In this document: piece by piece, positions 1-7,989 of the stretch | How the letters are laid out: each line of letters begins with the position of its first letter | Position numbering within the stretch: position 1 is the first letter of the stretch | Assembly (NCBI GenBank): GCA_035492455.1 | Contig: DATJJE010000056.1 | Location: 1-64,000, forward strand | Source: Gp6-AA40 sp035492455 | GTDB taxonomy: Bacteria > Acidobacteriota > Vicinamibacteria > Vicinamibacterales > UBA2999 | Direction of reading: 5' to 3' | DNA: 64,000 bases | Notes under the pieces: model-generated | Told to the model about the DNA's origin: nothing | Databases searched by the model: none | Seen by the model: only the letters and a program-made list of their open reading frames with translations | Translations under genes and position numbers: made by a program

Positions 1-1010
1 AGGCGCGCGATGGCGGCATCCGCGCGGGTGGTGACGCGTCGATCATAGTCGGGCCGCACCTCCGCGCGAACTGCTCGCCATGAGGCGAGCGCTTCATCAT
101 GCGACCCGGCGGCTTCCTGGAGCATCGCCAGCATCGCGTCGCGAAGCGGCGCCTTGTAGGGTTCGAAATCGGTGTCGAAGAAGAGCGCGCGGATCGTCGC
201 GATGTGTTCGCGCGGAGGCAGGCTCTCGATCAGGCGGCGCAGGTCGACGTCCGAGCTGAACGAGGAGTAATAGAGATTGTAGATGTCGCGTCGCGTCCGC
301 GCGTTTATCGGCTCGCCATTACGGCGCATCTCGTCCACCGCGCGCAGCAGCGCCACATCCGCACCGTCGGAACGAAACAGGTTCAGCGCCGCCAGCTGAA
401 TCTGCCGAACGTAAGGCCGCTCCCGGCCTGAAGCGACCGCGGCCGCGAAGTGCCGGCTCGCCTCGTCGACGTTGCCGCGCATCCACATGATCCAATGGCC
501 CCAGTACGCGTGCGCGAACGGGTTGCCCGGATCGATCTCGATCGCCTCCCGATACGAATCCTCCGGACGCGCAGTCGTCGAACCGTCGCGTGACTTCAGG
601 AAGTACGCCCACCCGACATGCGCCAGCAGGTCGGCTTTTCGGACTCCGCTGGCGCTGACGGTTCCACGCGTCAGCACTGCAGCCAGAGGGTCGACAACGT
701 CCGAGAACTTGCTGCCCTCGGAAATCCTGACGTCGCGGAGCCACGCCATCGCGAGGTCCTCCTGCGAGGTGCGAACTGCCTGATCGTCTATCTTCGATGC
801 CGCCGAGAGGCTTGCCCAGGCGGCGGCATAGTCGCCGCTTTTCTGCTGCTCCGACGCGACGCGCTGCAGCTCGGCGATGTGCCGGCGGTTCTCCCGCGCT
901 TCGCCCACCACCTTCGTGACTTCGTTGCCCGCGAGGATCAGCGATATGACCGCCGTGGCGGCGCCGACCAGCTTGAGCGGCGTATCGAGGAGTTTCGTGA
1001 TGGGTCGCAC
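1..1010 (-). CDS. TPR-type repeat protein with N-terminal membrane anchor (3' end outside window)
   Basis: The frame is open from a GTG at 1010 to the window edge, about 336 codons, so the C-terminus is missing. The first 25 residues hold one hydrophobic stretch (VGAATAVISLILAG), which suggests a membrane anchor. The rest is helical and repetitive: segments such as SYREAIEIDPGNPFAHAYWG, followed by helix pairs counting units, are typical of tetratricopeptide repeats. TPR proteins act as protein-interaction scaffolds; no enzymatic motif is visible. A second in-frame GTG at 1031 is closer to a GGAGG and could be the real start. The BON gene at 1107 diverges from it, so the roughly 90 bp between them should hold both promoters. 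In this organism group such C-terminal parts often follow a kinase or adenylate cyclase domain, but none is seen here. Confidence 0.7.
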   Translation of the reverse strand, partial: MRPITKLLDTPLKLVGAATAVISLILAGNEVTKVVGEARENRRHIAELQRVASEQQKSGDYAAAWASLSAASKIDDQAVRTSQEDLAMAWLRDVRISEGSKFSDVVDPLAAVLTRGTVSASGVRKADLLAHVGWAYFLKSRDGSTTARPEDSYREAIEIDPGNPFAHAYWGHWIMWMRGNVDEASRHFAAAVASGRERPYVRQIQLAALNLFRSDGADVALLRAVDEMRRNGEPINARTRRDIYNLYYSSFSSDVDLRRLIESLPPREHIATIRALFFDTDFEPYKAPLRDAMLAMLQEAAGSHDEALASWRAVRAEVRPDYDRRVTTRADAAIAR

Positions 1011-1106
1011 GAGCGAGACACTATGCCACACCGGCGTCGGGCTTGCTTCCTCCGTTCACACGCTCCCCGATTTGTCTTGAACGAATTCACCACCTGAGGA
1101 GGGCGC

Positions 1107-1859
1107 ATGCCAGAGCGCTGGGATTATCGAAACCGCGACGAGGCCCGTGGATACGACTACGATCGCGGCCGCCGCGGGCCGATGGAACGCGCGGGAGATG
1201 AAGTGCGGTCGTGGTTTGGTGACGACGAGGCGGCGCGCAGGCGACGACTCGACGAAACGCGAGACGACCGCGATCGCGACTGGAGTGAACGCGACCGCAA
1301 CTCAGCCGAGCGCGCATGGGATCGCTCGCGTGAAACGGTTCGCGACGCCACCGACCGCGATCACGACGGTCGCCGCGGTCTGTCTGAATGGAATGACAAC
1401 GATCGGCCGCGCACGTTCGGTGACACGAGCCGCTACGCGACGGCAGATCCGTATGCACCAGCAGGACGCCCGTACTACACGCGGACCGAACGGGAAGCGG
1501 CGTACGCGCGCCGCGACTGGGACGCGCCGGATTACACGGGTATGGGACCGCGCGGCTATCGCCGCTCCGATGCGCGCGTGTTCGAGGACATCTGCGACCG
1601 GCTGACGGTCGATCCTCGCGTCGATGCGAGCGACATCGAAGTGATCGTCAAGGACGGCGAAGTGACACTGAACGGCAGCGTGCGCGGTCGTGAAGAGAAG
1701 CGATATGCCGAAGACGTCGTGGAACACGTGATGGGCGTGCGAGACGTCAGCAACCACCTGAAAGTCAATCGGGACGTGGTCGGATCGGCGCGCAGCGGCG
1801 CCAATTCTCAACTGGGACTCACCGACACACCTCCTCCGCAGACGGCAGGCAAGCGGTAG
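1107..1859 (+). CDS. BON-domain protein with Arg/Asp-rich N-terminal half
   Basis: 250 residues. Residues about 1-150 are a low-complexity stretch dominated by Arg, Asp, Glu and Tyr (runs of RDDRDRD and ERDRNSAERAWDR type). Residues about 155-222 form a BON domain: a VFEDICDRLTVDPRVDAS helix, DIEVIVKDGEVTLNGSV strands, then a second helix and VRDVSNHLKV. BON domains are thought to bind membranes or lipids and occur in osmotic-shock proteins such as OsmY. There is no signal peptide, so the protein is probably cytoplasmic or peripheral. The start has a strong GAGGAGG seven bases upstream. The acidic-basic N-terminal half is unusual for the family and may be disordered. The gene stands alone between the divergent TPR gene and the propeller at 1947. 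Confidence 0.8.
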   Translation: MPERWDYRNRDEARGYDYDRGRRGPMERAGDEVRSWFGDDEAARRRRLDETRDDRDRDWSERDRNSAERAWDRSRETVRDATDRDHDGRRGLSEWNDNDRPRTFGDTSRYATADPYAPAGRPYYTRTEREAAYARRDWDAPDYTGMGPRGYRRSDARVFEDICDRLTVDPRVDASDIEVIVKDGEVTLNGSVRGREEKRYAEDVVEHVMGVRDVSNHLKVNRDVVGSARSGANSQLGLTDTPPPQTAGKR

Positions 1860-1946
1860 GTCCGGGTACGGGCGGACGCGCGCGCACGCCGTTCGCCCGC
1901 TCCTACTTGACGGCGACCACTACGCTGAAGCCATACTGCGCGCACG

Positions 1947-2927
1947 ATGACGAAATCCGCGATATTGGTCCTGGTCGCAACGGTCATTCTGTCGGCGACG
2001 CTCTCGGGTCAACGTGGTCAAGACGAGCAGCCGTATCCGCGGCTGCCGGCGCCACCCGTCAAATCTCCACCTGACACGACTGCTCCAGACATTCCGGGCG
2101 TTGTCCGCGGCGGGACGAAGGTCCACCTGATTCGCGATCTGTTCCACAGCACCGAAGGACCGATCGCCATGCCGGACGGCTCGCTGCTCTTCACCGAGCA
2201 GGATGCAGGCGATGGACAGCTGGTGAAGATCGACAAGGACGACAACGTCTCGGTCTTCCTTACCAACACCAATCGAACGATCGGGCTGGCGTACGACACC
2301 AAGGGCCGACTGCTTGGCGTGCAGTCGAATATTGCGCGCGTCGCTGTGCTTGCGCCGACACGCTCGACCCTCGTCGAACAGGTGAACGGGCTGCCGCTGG
2401 TCGCGCCAAACGATCTCGTCGCCGATCGCAAGGGTGGCGTCTACTTCAGCGACCCGCTGAACAGCCGGTTCCGACCGACGCCGCCGAGCCGAACCAAGCA
2501 GTGGATTGTTTACGTCCGTCCCGACGGCAAAGCGATGCCGGTGAGCGAGGAGGTGGAACGGCCGAACGGCGTGACGTTGAGTCCCGACGGCAACGTCCTC
2601 TACGCCTCCGATGGTCCGGCCATCGACGCGCTCGACGTACAGCCCGACGGCACGCTGCGCAACTTCCGGAAGTTCGCAATGCTGAAGGGCGGCAACGCGG
2701 ACAGCATCTGCGTCGACAACGCGGGGCGGCTTTACGTCGGAAGCGGCATGGCCGGCGTGCAGGTGTTCAGTCCGACGGGCGAGCACCTGGGAACGATTCC
2801 GACGCCGCTCGGCGCTCAGGCGGTGGCGTTCGCCGGACCCGACAAGAAGACGCTCTACATTGTCGGCGGCGGCGCCGTATGGAAGGTCCCGATGATCGCC
2901 GAGGGCATCAAGGGCCGCGCGAAATAA
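1947..2927 (+). CDS. Secreted SMP-30/gluconolactonase-like beta-propeller
   Basis: 326 residues with an N-terminal signal peptide (hydrophobic residues 4-20, cleavage near LSG-QR). The body shows the SMP-30/LRE pattern: a first blade with EGPIAMPDGSLLFTEQ, APNDLVADRKGGVYFSDP in the middle, RPNGVTLSPDGNVLYASD and GNADSICVDNAGRLYVGS later. The conserved E of EGP, the N of PND, the N of PNGV and the D of NADSI are the usual divalent-metal ligands. Members hydrolyse sugar lactones or act as secreted lactonases; the substrate cannot be told from sequence. The end lies 26 bp from the convergent sigma-factor gene. Confidence 0.85.
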   Translation: MTKSAILVLVATVILSATLSGQRGQDEQPYPRLPAPPVKSPPDTTAPDIPGVVRGGTKVHLIRDLFHSTEGPIAMPDGSLLFTEQDAGDGQLVKIDKDDNVSVFLTNTNRTIGLAYDTKGRLLGVQSNIARVAVLAPTRSTLVEQVNGLPLVAPNDLVADRKGGVYFSDPLNSRFRPTPPSRTKQWIVYVRPDGKAMPVSEEVERPNGVTLSPDGNVLYASDGPAIDALDVQPDGTLRNFRKFAMLKGGNADSICVDNAGRLYVGSGMAGVQVFSPTGEHLGTIPTPLGAQAVAFAGPDKKTLYIVGGGAVWKVPMIAEGIKGRAK

Positions 2928-2953
2928 CCGTAACGTGCGTGTTCAGGCGGACG

Positions 2954-3841
2954 TCAATGCCGTAGCTGGCGATCGATGTGTGCGAGCTTGTCGGGATTGC
3001 GCGCCACGCGGATGGCAGAAATCGTGTCGTGCTCAATGGACAGCACGAATATGGACTCGAGCCGCCGACCGACGCGCACCACGAGCGCCGGCTCGGAGTT
3101 GACGTCCTCGATCGCCAATGACGCATCGCGCGTCGCTCCGGCGTTCGTTGCGCTGCGCTGCACGCCAACCAGGAAATTCACTACCGCTTCGCGTCCGACA
3201 ACTGGACGCCGCGCCGCGGTCACCTTTCCGCCACCATCGCTCCACATGGCGGCGTCGCTGGTCAGCAGCGCGGTCAATGCTGCTGCGTCGCCGGACGCAA
3301 ACGCCCGCGCGAAGCGCTCGGCAACCGCACGTCGCCCCTGATCGGTGCCGCTCAGCTGCGGCCGTGCGTCGGCGAGCCGCGCCTTGGCGCGGTGCAGCAG
3401 TTGACGCGAGTTGTCAACGGTGATGCCGAGCATCTCCGCGATTTCGGAATGCGCATACTCGAAAACATCCTTGAGCAGAAAGACCGCGCGTTCTTCCGGC
3501 GACATGGTTTCCAGCAGCACGAGGAAGGCGAAGGTGACCGATTCGGCGCGCTGCAGGGAACAGTCCGGCCGCTCCAGCTCGGAGGTGAGCACGGGCTCGG
3601 GAAGCCAAGGCCCGACGTACTTCTCACGCGATGTGCGCGCGGACTTCAGACGATCCAGACAGAGGCGCGTCACGATTGTGGTGGCGAACGCTCGCGGCGA
3701 TCGCAGCGCCGTCTCCTCGGCGCCGCGGTAGCGAAGCCATGCGTCCTGCAGAACGTCCTCCGCATCCGACGCGCTTCCAAGCATGCGGTAGGCAATCGAA
3801 AACAGCAGCGGACGATCGGAGTTGAAGACGTCGGTGTCCAT
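2954..3841 (-). CDS. sigJ: ECF41-type (SigJ-like) RNA polymerase sigma factor with SnoaL-like C-terminal domain
   Basis: 295 residues. Region sigma2 is at about 8-70 (LLFSIAYRMLGSASDAEDVLQD) and sigma4 at about 100-158 (SPEERAVFLLKDVFEYAHSEIAEML). The linker has YVGPWLPEP (75-83). The C-terminal NTF2/SnoaL-like extension carries DGGGK (202-206) and NPDKL (282-286). These three signatures mark group ECF41, in which the extension controls the activity of the same protein and no classical anti-sigma factor is used. The start lies 3 bp past the stop of the epimerase gene, so the sigma factor is the third gene of an operon. ECF41 genes commonly sit next to oxidoreductase, epimerase or carboxymuconolactone decarboxylase genes, as here, and often control that neighbour. 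Confidence 0.93.
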   Translation of the reverse strand: MDTDVFNSDRPLLFSIAYRMLGSASDAEDVLQDAWLRYRGAEETALRSPRAFATTIVTRLCLDRLKSARTSREKYVGPWLPEPVLTSELERPDCSLQRAESVTFAFLVLLETMSPEERAVFLLKDVFEYAHSEIAEMLGITVDNSRQLLHRAKARLADARPQLSGTDQGRRAVAERFARAFASGDAAALTALLTSDAAMWSDGGGKVTAARRPVVGREAVVNFLVGVQRSATNAGATRDASLAIEDVNSEPALVVRVGRRLESIFVLSIEHDTISAIRVARNPDKLAHIDRQLRH

Positions 3842-3844
3842 CGG

Positions 3845-4747
3845 TCACGCCGCGCGCCGGAACATCTCCGCCAGCCCTTGCTGGATCGTCGGATACTTCG
3901 GCTCCCATCCGAGCTCCGCCTTCGCCCTCGCATTCGAGAGCGGCATTCGCATCGCCGTCATGCGAGCAAGGTAGGGAGCAACCAGCCGCGGCAGCCACGC
4001 GGGAACGCGGAACGGCGCACTCGACCCGGCGTATTTTGCCAACGTAGTCACGATCTCCGTCATGCTCGCCGGGTAATCGTCGACGATGTCGTATGTGGCG
4101 CCGGCTGTCGCGCGTTCCAAGGCGAGGACCGTTGCGTTGACGGCATCGTCGATGTGGATCAGCGGCAACTGTCCGGTGTCTTTACGGACCACGGGCAAAC
4201 GGCGTCTCCGCACCATGTCGACCAGAGCCGCCGTCGACGGTACGCCCGGACCGTAGAACATGCCGTAGCGAAGCACGACTCCCTCGATCAGTCCTTCCCG
4301 CGCCGCTTCGATCACCTGACGTTCCATGGATCGAACAGCGGCAGCTGCTGCGCCCTGCGTCGAAGCTGAACCCATCCCCGCCAACGGCGCAAACGAACCG
4401 ACGATGAAGCGTCGTGCGCGGACGCCAATCGTGGCGTGCAGCAGATTGGCCGTCCCCTCCACGCGCAGCCGGTTGGTCGGCTCGATGTCACTCGGCCGAC
4501 GCGGTCCTTCCCTCGGCAGGGCGGTGAGCTGATGGATGACGTGTGTCGGCTGCGCCGCCGACACCGCCGCGACGAGCGCATCGCGATCGAGAGCATCGGC
4601 CACCACAGCCGAGGCGCCAAGTGCTTCGAGCGCGCTGCGCTTTCCCGGCGATCTCGTCAACGCGACGACGTGATGTCCAGCGTCGACGAGAGCTCGAACG
4701 AGCGGGATGCCGATGGTTCCCGATGCGCCGGCGACAAACACTTTCAC
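3845..4747 (-). CDS. NAD(P)-dependent epimerase/oxidoreductase (short-chain, extended type)
   Basis: 300 residues from a GTG at 4747; the start follows from the GTGA overlap with the upstream membrane-protein gene. The N-terminus is a classical Rossmann fold (VKVFVAGASGTIGIPLV, i.e. GxxGxxG), followed by NRLRVEGTANLL, which is typical of NAD-dependent epimerases and dehydratases. The YxxxK pair is not obvious: the position after RFIVGSFAPL lacks a clear YGKSK, so the protein may be an atypical NmrA-like member. It is cytoplasmic. It lies directly upstream of an ECF41 sigma factor, the partner arrangement known for that sigma group, so it is a likely regulon member. Substrate unknown. Confidence 0.85.
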   Translation of the reverse strand: MKVFVAGASGTIGIPLVRALVDAGHHVVALTRSPGKRSALEALGASAVVADALDRDALVAAVSAAQPTHVIHQLTALPREGPRRPSDIEPTNRLRVEGTANLLHATIGVRARRFIVGSFAPLAGMGSASTQGAAAAAVRSMERQVIEAAREGLIEGVVLRYGMFYGPGVPSTAALVDMVRRRRLPVVRKDTGQLPLIHIDDAVNATVLALERATAGATYDIVDDYPASMTEIVTTLAKYAGSSAPFRVPAWLPRLVAPYLARMTAMRMPLSNARAKAELGWEPKYPTIQQGLAEMFRRAA

Positions 4748-5148
4748 GCGAGGCTCCGTTCGCGCGCAAGTCGTACAGCCAAGACCAACCCGAGCACTTC
4801 CGTAATGCTCAGGAGGACGGCGGTGGTTGCAAACAACGGCTGCCAGCGCGGCTCGACATGGGACACGTGATCGGCCGACGCCAGGACGAAATGATTTACC
4901 AATCCGAATACCAGCGACGCGGCCATCGTCAGGCCGATGAGCCATGCGCCGATTCGCGCGGAGCGCAGAGCCCAGACCAGCCCGATCAGCGGTCCCGCGA
5001 GAATCACCACGAAGACGAACAGGTTTGCGGGAACCGACATCTCGACCTGGGCGCCAGCGTGCGCCGTTCCATGGACGACCGAGATCGCCAGGTGCGCGAG
5101 CACCACACCGCCGAGCCATCTCCACGCACGATTCGATGTTCTCGTCAT
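4744..5148 (-). CDS. Small four-helix membrane protein of the sigma-factor operon
   Basis: 134 residues from ATG at 5148 (MTRTSNRAWRWLGG). Four hydrophobic helices are visible at about 12-32, 40-60, 68-92 and 104-126. Histidines cluster in helix 1 (SVVHGTAH) and in the helix 3 exit (NHFVLASADHVSHV), which hints at metal or heme contact, but no family could be recognised. A longer frame extends upstream to 5292, but its first 48 residues are charged, lack a ribosome-binding site and would overlap the divergent NHL gene, so the shorter start is preferred. The stop overlaps the epimerase start by four bases (GTGA), which indicates translational coupling. Confidence 0.72.
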   Translation of the reverse strand: MTRTSNRAWRWLGGVVLAHLAISVVHGTAHAGAQVEMSVPANLFVFVVILAGPLIGLVWALRSARIGAWLIGLTMAASLVFGLVNHFVLASADHVSHVEPRWQPLFATTAVLLSITEVLGLVLAVRLARERSLA

Positions 5149-5183
5149 GCCCACAAGACGAATGACGCGCGCGAAACGTGACA

Positions 5184-5189
5184 TATACT
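5184..5189 (+). promoter_or_regulatory. Possible -10 element (TATACT) for the NHL gene
   Basis: TATACT lies 10 bp before the ATG of the NHL-repeat gene, inside the 51-bp divergent gap. If it is the -10 box, transcription would begin only a few bases before the start codon, giving a leaderless or nearly leaderless mRNA. That would fit the absence of any Shine-Dalgarno sequence. No clear -35 is seen, so this is tentative. Confidence 0.25.
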
Positions 5190-5199
5190 CTGTCGCGCT

Positions 5200-6483
5200 A
5201 TGCGCCAGTCTATTACCGTCGTTGCCGGCGTTGCTGCCGCGCTCGTCGTCGGCTTCCTCATCGGCGAGTCGACGAACCCTGTTCAGGGTCAAAGCGCCAA
5301 CATCAACTCAGGAGCGGTGGCGGGCTACAAGGGCGGGCTCGATGTTTTGAGCGGGCCCTATGAAGTGGTAGCCAACTGGCCGAAGCCGCTCTCGCAGCTC
5401 CCTGGCCACGAGAACTGGACGTGGGGTGCGGTGCAAGGCGTCTTCGCGGAGAGTCCCGACCGCGTGTTCATGCTCGAGCGCGGTGAGCTCCCAAAGATGG
5501 AACGGCCGCAGCCGAAAGCGTTCCCCGAGATGGGCCCGAGCCTTTCCTTCCCTGTAGGCCAGGCGCCGTTCAGAAACGCGTCGCAGGGAATGGTCGCCAG
5601 CCCGCCGGGCGCCGGCGGACCGGGCGCCGATCCGGATGATCCCGCGCAGGCGTGGAAAGGGCGGATGGGCGTAGACGCGCGCTGGGAGCACACCATCCTC
5701 GTGTTCAACTCCGCGGGCGACATCGTCGAGCAGTGGACGCAGTGGGACAGGATGATGCGGCGTCCGCACTCCGTGTACATCAATCCATACGACCCGGAAA
5801 AGCACGTGTGGATCGTGGATGACCACAGCATGGCCATCTTCAAGTTCACGCACGACGGCAAGACGCTCGTGCAGACCATCGGCACGCCGAATCAAAAGGG
5901 AGCGGACGACAAGCACTTCAACCGTCCAACGTTCCTGACGTGGCTTCCCGACAGCACGCTGTTCGTCGCCGACGGCTATAACGGTACGCGAGTGGTGAAG
6001 TTCGACAAGGACGGCAAGTACATGACCGCATGGGGCACGCGCGGCAACGGGCCCGGCCAGTTCAATGTCGTGCACGGCATCGCCGCGGATCCGATGACGC
6101 GACGGGTCTATGTGAGCGATCGCGGCAATAAACGGATGCAGGTGTTCGACGAAAATGGCAAGTTCCTCGATCAGTGGCCGTTCTCACCGGCGTCGAATAC
6201 ACAGTTTTTGATCATCCCGGCGGATCGATCCGGCATCTGGGCGTTCGAAGACACCACCGCGAAGGTTGTGAAGTACGACTTCGACGGCCACTATCTGTAC
6301 TCGTGGGGCACGCTCGGCGATTACCCGGGCGGATTCTTCAACATGCACGGCGCGAGCGTCGATCAGCAGGGCAACCTGTACATCGCCGAGGTGGGCAACG
6401 GGCGCCTGCAGAAGTTCCGCCCGCGCATGGGTGCGAACAAGGCGTTGCTCGTCGGCCCGCCGGTCTACGCGGCGTGGCGATGA
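5200..6483 (+). CDS. Exported NHL-repeat six-bladed beta-propeller protein (paralogue 1)
   Basis: 427 residues. The N-terminus is a signal peptide or anchor (residues 4-20, VVAGVAAALVVGFLIG). Repeats of NHL type follow from about residue 160: RPHSVYINPYDPEKHVWIVDD, HFNRPTFLTWLPDSTLFVADGYNGTRVVKFD, VVHGIAADPMTRRVYVSDRGNKRMQVFDENG, NMHGASVDQQGNLYIAEVGNGRLQKF. The arrangement resembles the lyase-like propeller of peptidylglycine alpha-amidating enzymes, but the catalytic residues cannot be assigned. It is closely similar over its whole length to the protein at 18923, which is coupled to a PQQ dehydrogenase. Here the gene stands alone between the sigma operon (divergent) and the convergent MmgE/PrpD gene. 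Probably periplasmic; role unknown. Confidence 0.82.
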   Translation: MRQSITVVAGVAAALVVGFLIGESTNPVQGQSANINSGAVAGYKGGLDVLSGPYEVVANWPKPLSQLPGHENWTWGAVQGVFAESPDRVFMLERGELPKMERPQPKAFPEMGPSLSFPVGQAPFRNASQGMVASPPGAGGPGADPDDPAQAWKGRMGVDARWEHTILVFNSAGDIVEQWTQWDRMMRRPHSVYINPYDPEKHVWIVDDHSMAIFKFTHDGKTLVQTIGTPNQKGADDKHFNRPTFLTWLPDSTLFVADGYNGTRVVKFDKDGKYMTAWGTRGNGPGQFNVVHGIAADPMTRRVYVSDRGNKRMQVFDENGKFLDQWPFSPASNTQFLIIPADRSGIWAFEDTTAKVVKYDFDGHYLYSWGTLGDYPGGFFNMHGASVDQQGNLYIAEVGNGRLQKFRPRMGANKALLVGPPVYAAWR

Positions 6484-6507
6484 TCGTTCGGACGTCGAGG
6501 CGTGCCT

Positions 6508-7989
6508 TCAGGTCCGCTGCAGAAGCGGACGCAACGTCCGAACGTCCTTAACCGTTTCGATCGACAACAGCGTCTCGATTAACTTCCCGGCGCTGGCGCT
6601 CCCCAGCACCGGCCCCATCAGGTCTTTCGCCTTGTCGATCACTTCCTGGCGCGTCATCGGATTGCGCAGCGTTCCGCGAACCGCTTCCACGCGTTCCGAC
6701 ACCTTCGTTCCATCGCTAAACGTGATGTCGACGATGGCGACGCGCGCAGGCAGGAGCTTGGTCAGCTCCGCATCAGGCACATAGGTCACCTTGCTTCGCT
6801 GGCGGAGCACAGCCGCGTTTTTCATTCGTGGCTTGTCGTGCGCGGCGCGGAACGACGCGGTCTTGTCGATCAGCATCACCGCCACCATGTGCTGCAGGCA
6901 GATGTCCGGAATGTCGCGGTTGTCGACAACGCTGCCGACTGAGGGTGCGAGGCGGACGGTGACGGACTTCACGTCGTCCGCCTCGAACGGCCGCTTCTTG
7001 CGGATGTTCTCCACCGCGTCGAGCGGCGCCTGAATCGGCGTCCCCACCGTCCACTTCTTGATGTCGGTATTGGCGATCTCGTAACGCTCGCCCAGCTTGT
7101 CGACGAGCAGCATCGGCTTCCCCTTCGCCGGCGCATTCACCTGGAAGAAGTTGTCGTCACCGGAAAACACGTCGTCGACGCCATTCCAGCCGGATCGGAC
7201 GAGCAGCGCCGCGGTGACGCCGTTGCGGGCCGGCATGCCCGCAAAGACGAATCCTTTCTCGATGTGATCGGTGTCGCGCTCCCAAATGGCGTATCCACCG
7301 GTCTGCTGCGACGCATAGTCGAGCAGCCATCGCATCTGCTGCGCGGTGAGGCCGGCCATGCATCCCGCTGCAGCCGCCGATCCGAAGTTGCCGGCGAACG
7401 AGTGGGTGCTGCGGCGTGTGTCATTCCTGAAATCGAGGGCGCCGAGCGCCATGGTGAGCCGCGTGCCGACATCGTAGCCGAGCGTGACGGCGCGTAGGTA
7501 ATGCTGACCCGTCGCGCCAACATCCTCGCCGACCGCAAGTGCCGCTGGCACGACGGAGGCCCCGGGATGCGATTGCGACGGACCATGCGAGTCGTCTGTC
7601 TCGTCGGAGTGCGCGAGCACGCCGTTGACCAGCGCGGCGTCCATCGGACCGGTGACGACATTCGAGCCGATGACGGTGGCGACAGCTTTCCCCGCTTGTG
7701 CGCGCGCCAGCGCGAGTGCTGCCTTGCCGGGCGGCAGCTCGGAGCCGGAGACCATCGCCGCGAACGTATCGAGGATGTGATGCTTCGCCTTCTCGGCGGC
7801 ATCGGCCGGCAGCGCGCGATCCTTCGCGGCTGCCATGTAGCCGCTCAGGGTGGTCATCACGGGGCTGATCGCCTGCGCGAGCAGCCTCGCCGACGGCAGC
7901 GCGGCCGCGCCGAGCGCGAGGCCCGCGTGGCGGACGAATTCGCGACGGGATGTCAGTCGAAAAAGCCCGAATCGATGTATCGCAGCCAT
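6508..7989 (-). CDS. MmgE/PrpD family protein with Tat-type signal
   Basis: 493 residues. The N-terminus has a twin-arginine motif and hydrophobic stretch (TSRREFVRHAGLALGAAALPSARLLA), so export by the Tat system is likely. The rest matches the MmgE/PrpD fold: ILDTFAAMVSGSELPPGKAAL, then NGVLAHSDETDDSHGPSQSHPGASVVPAALAVGE and GYDVGTRL. The family contains 2-methylcitrate dehydratase and cis-aconitate decarboxylase, which are cytoplasmic, so an exported member is odd. The DDSH and SHPG segments that line the PrpD active site are kept. The start overlaps the upstream hydrolase gene by 37 bases, which suggests coupling. Substrate unknown. Confidence 0.85.
   Translation of the reverse strand: MAAIHRFGLFRLTSRREFVRHAGLALGAAALPSARLLAQAISPVMTTLSGYMAAAKDRALPADAAEKAKHHILDTFAAMVSGSELPPGKAALALARAQAGKAVATVIGSNVVTGPMDAALVNGVLAHSDETDDSHGPSQSHPGASVVPAALAVGEDVGATGQHYLRAVTLGYDVGTRLTMALGALDFRNDTRRSTHSFAGNFGSAAAAGCMAGLTAQQMRWLLDYASQQTGGYAIWERDTDHIEKGFVFAGMPARNGVTAALLVRSGWNGVDDVFSGDDNFFQVNAPAKGKPMLLVDKLGERYEIANTDIKKWTVGTPIQAPLDAVENIRKKRPFEADDVKSVTVRLAPSVGSVVDNRDIPDICLQHMVAVMLIDKTASFRAAHDKPRMKNAAVLRQRSKVTYVPDAELTKLLPARVAIVDITFSDGTKVSERVEAVRGTLRNPMTRQEVIDKAKDLMGPVLGSASAGKLIETLLSIETVKDVRTLRPLLQRT

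Noticed and set aside
3392..4369. Long plus-strand frame opposite the sigma-factor and epimerase genes.
   Set aside because: The minus strand carries ECF41 and Rossmann signatures over the same bases; the plus translation shows only Arg/Gly-rich low complexity.
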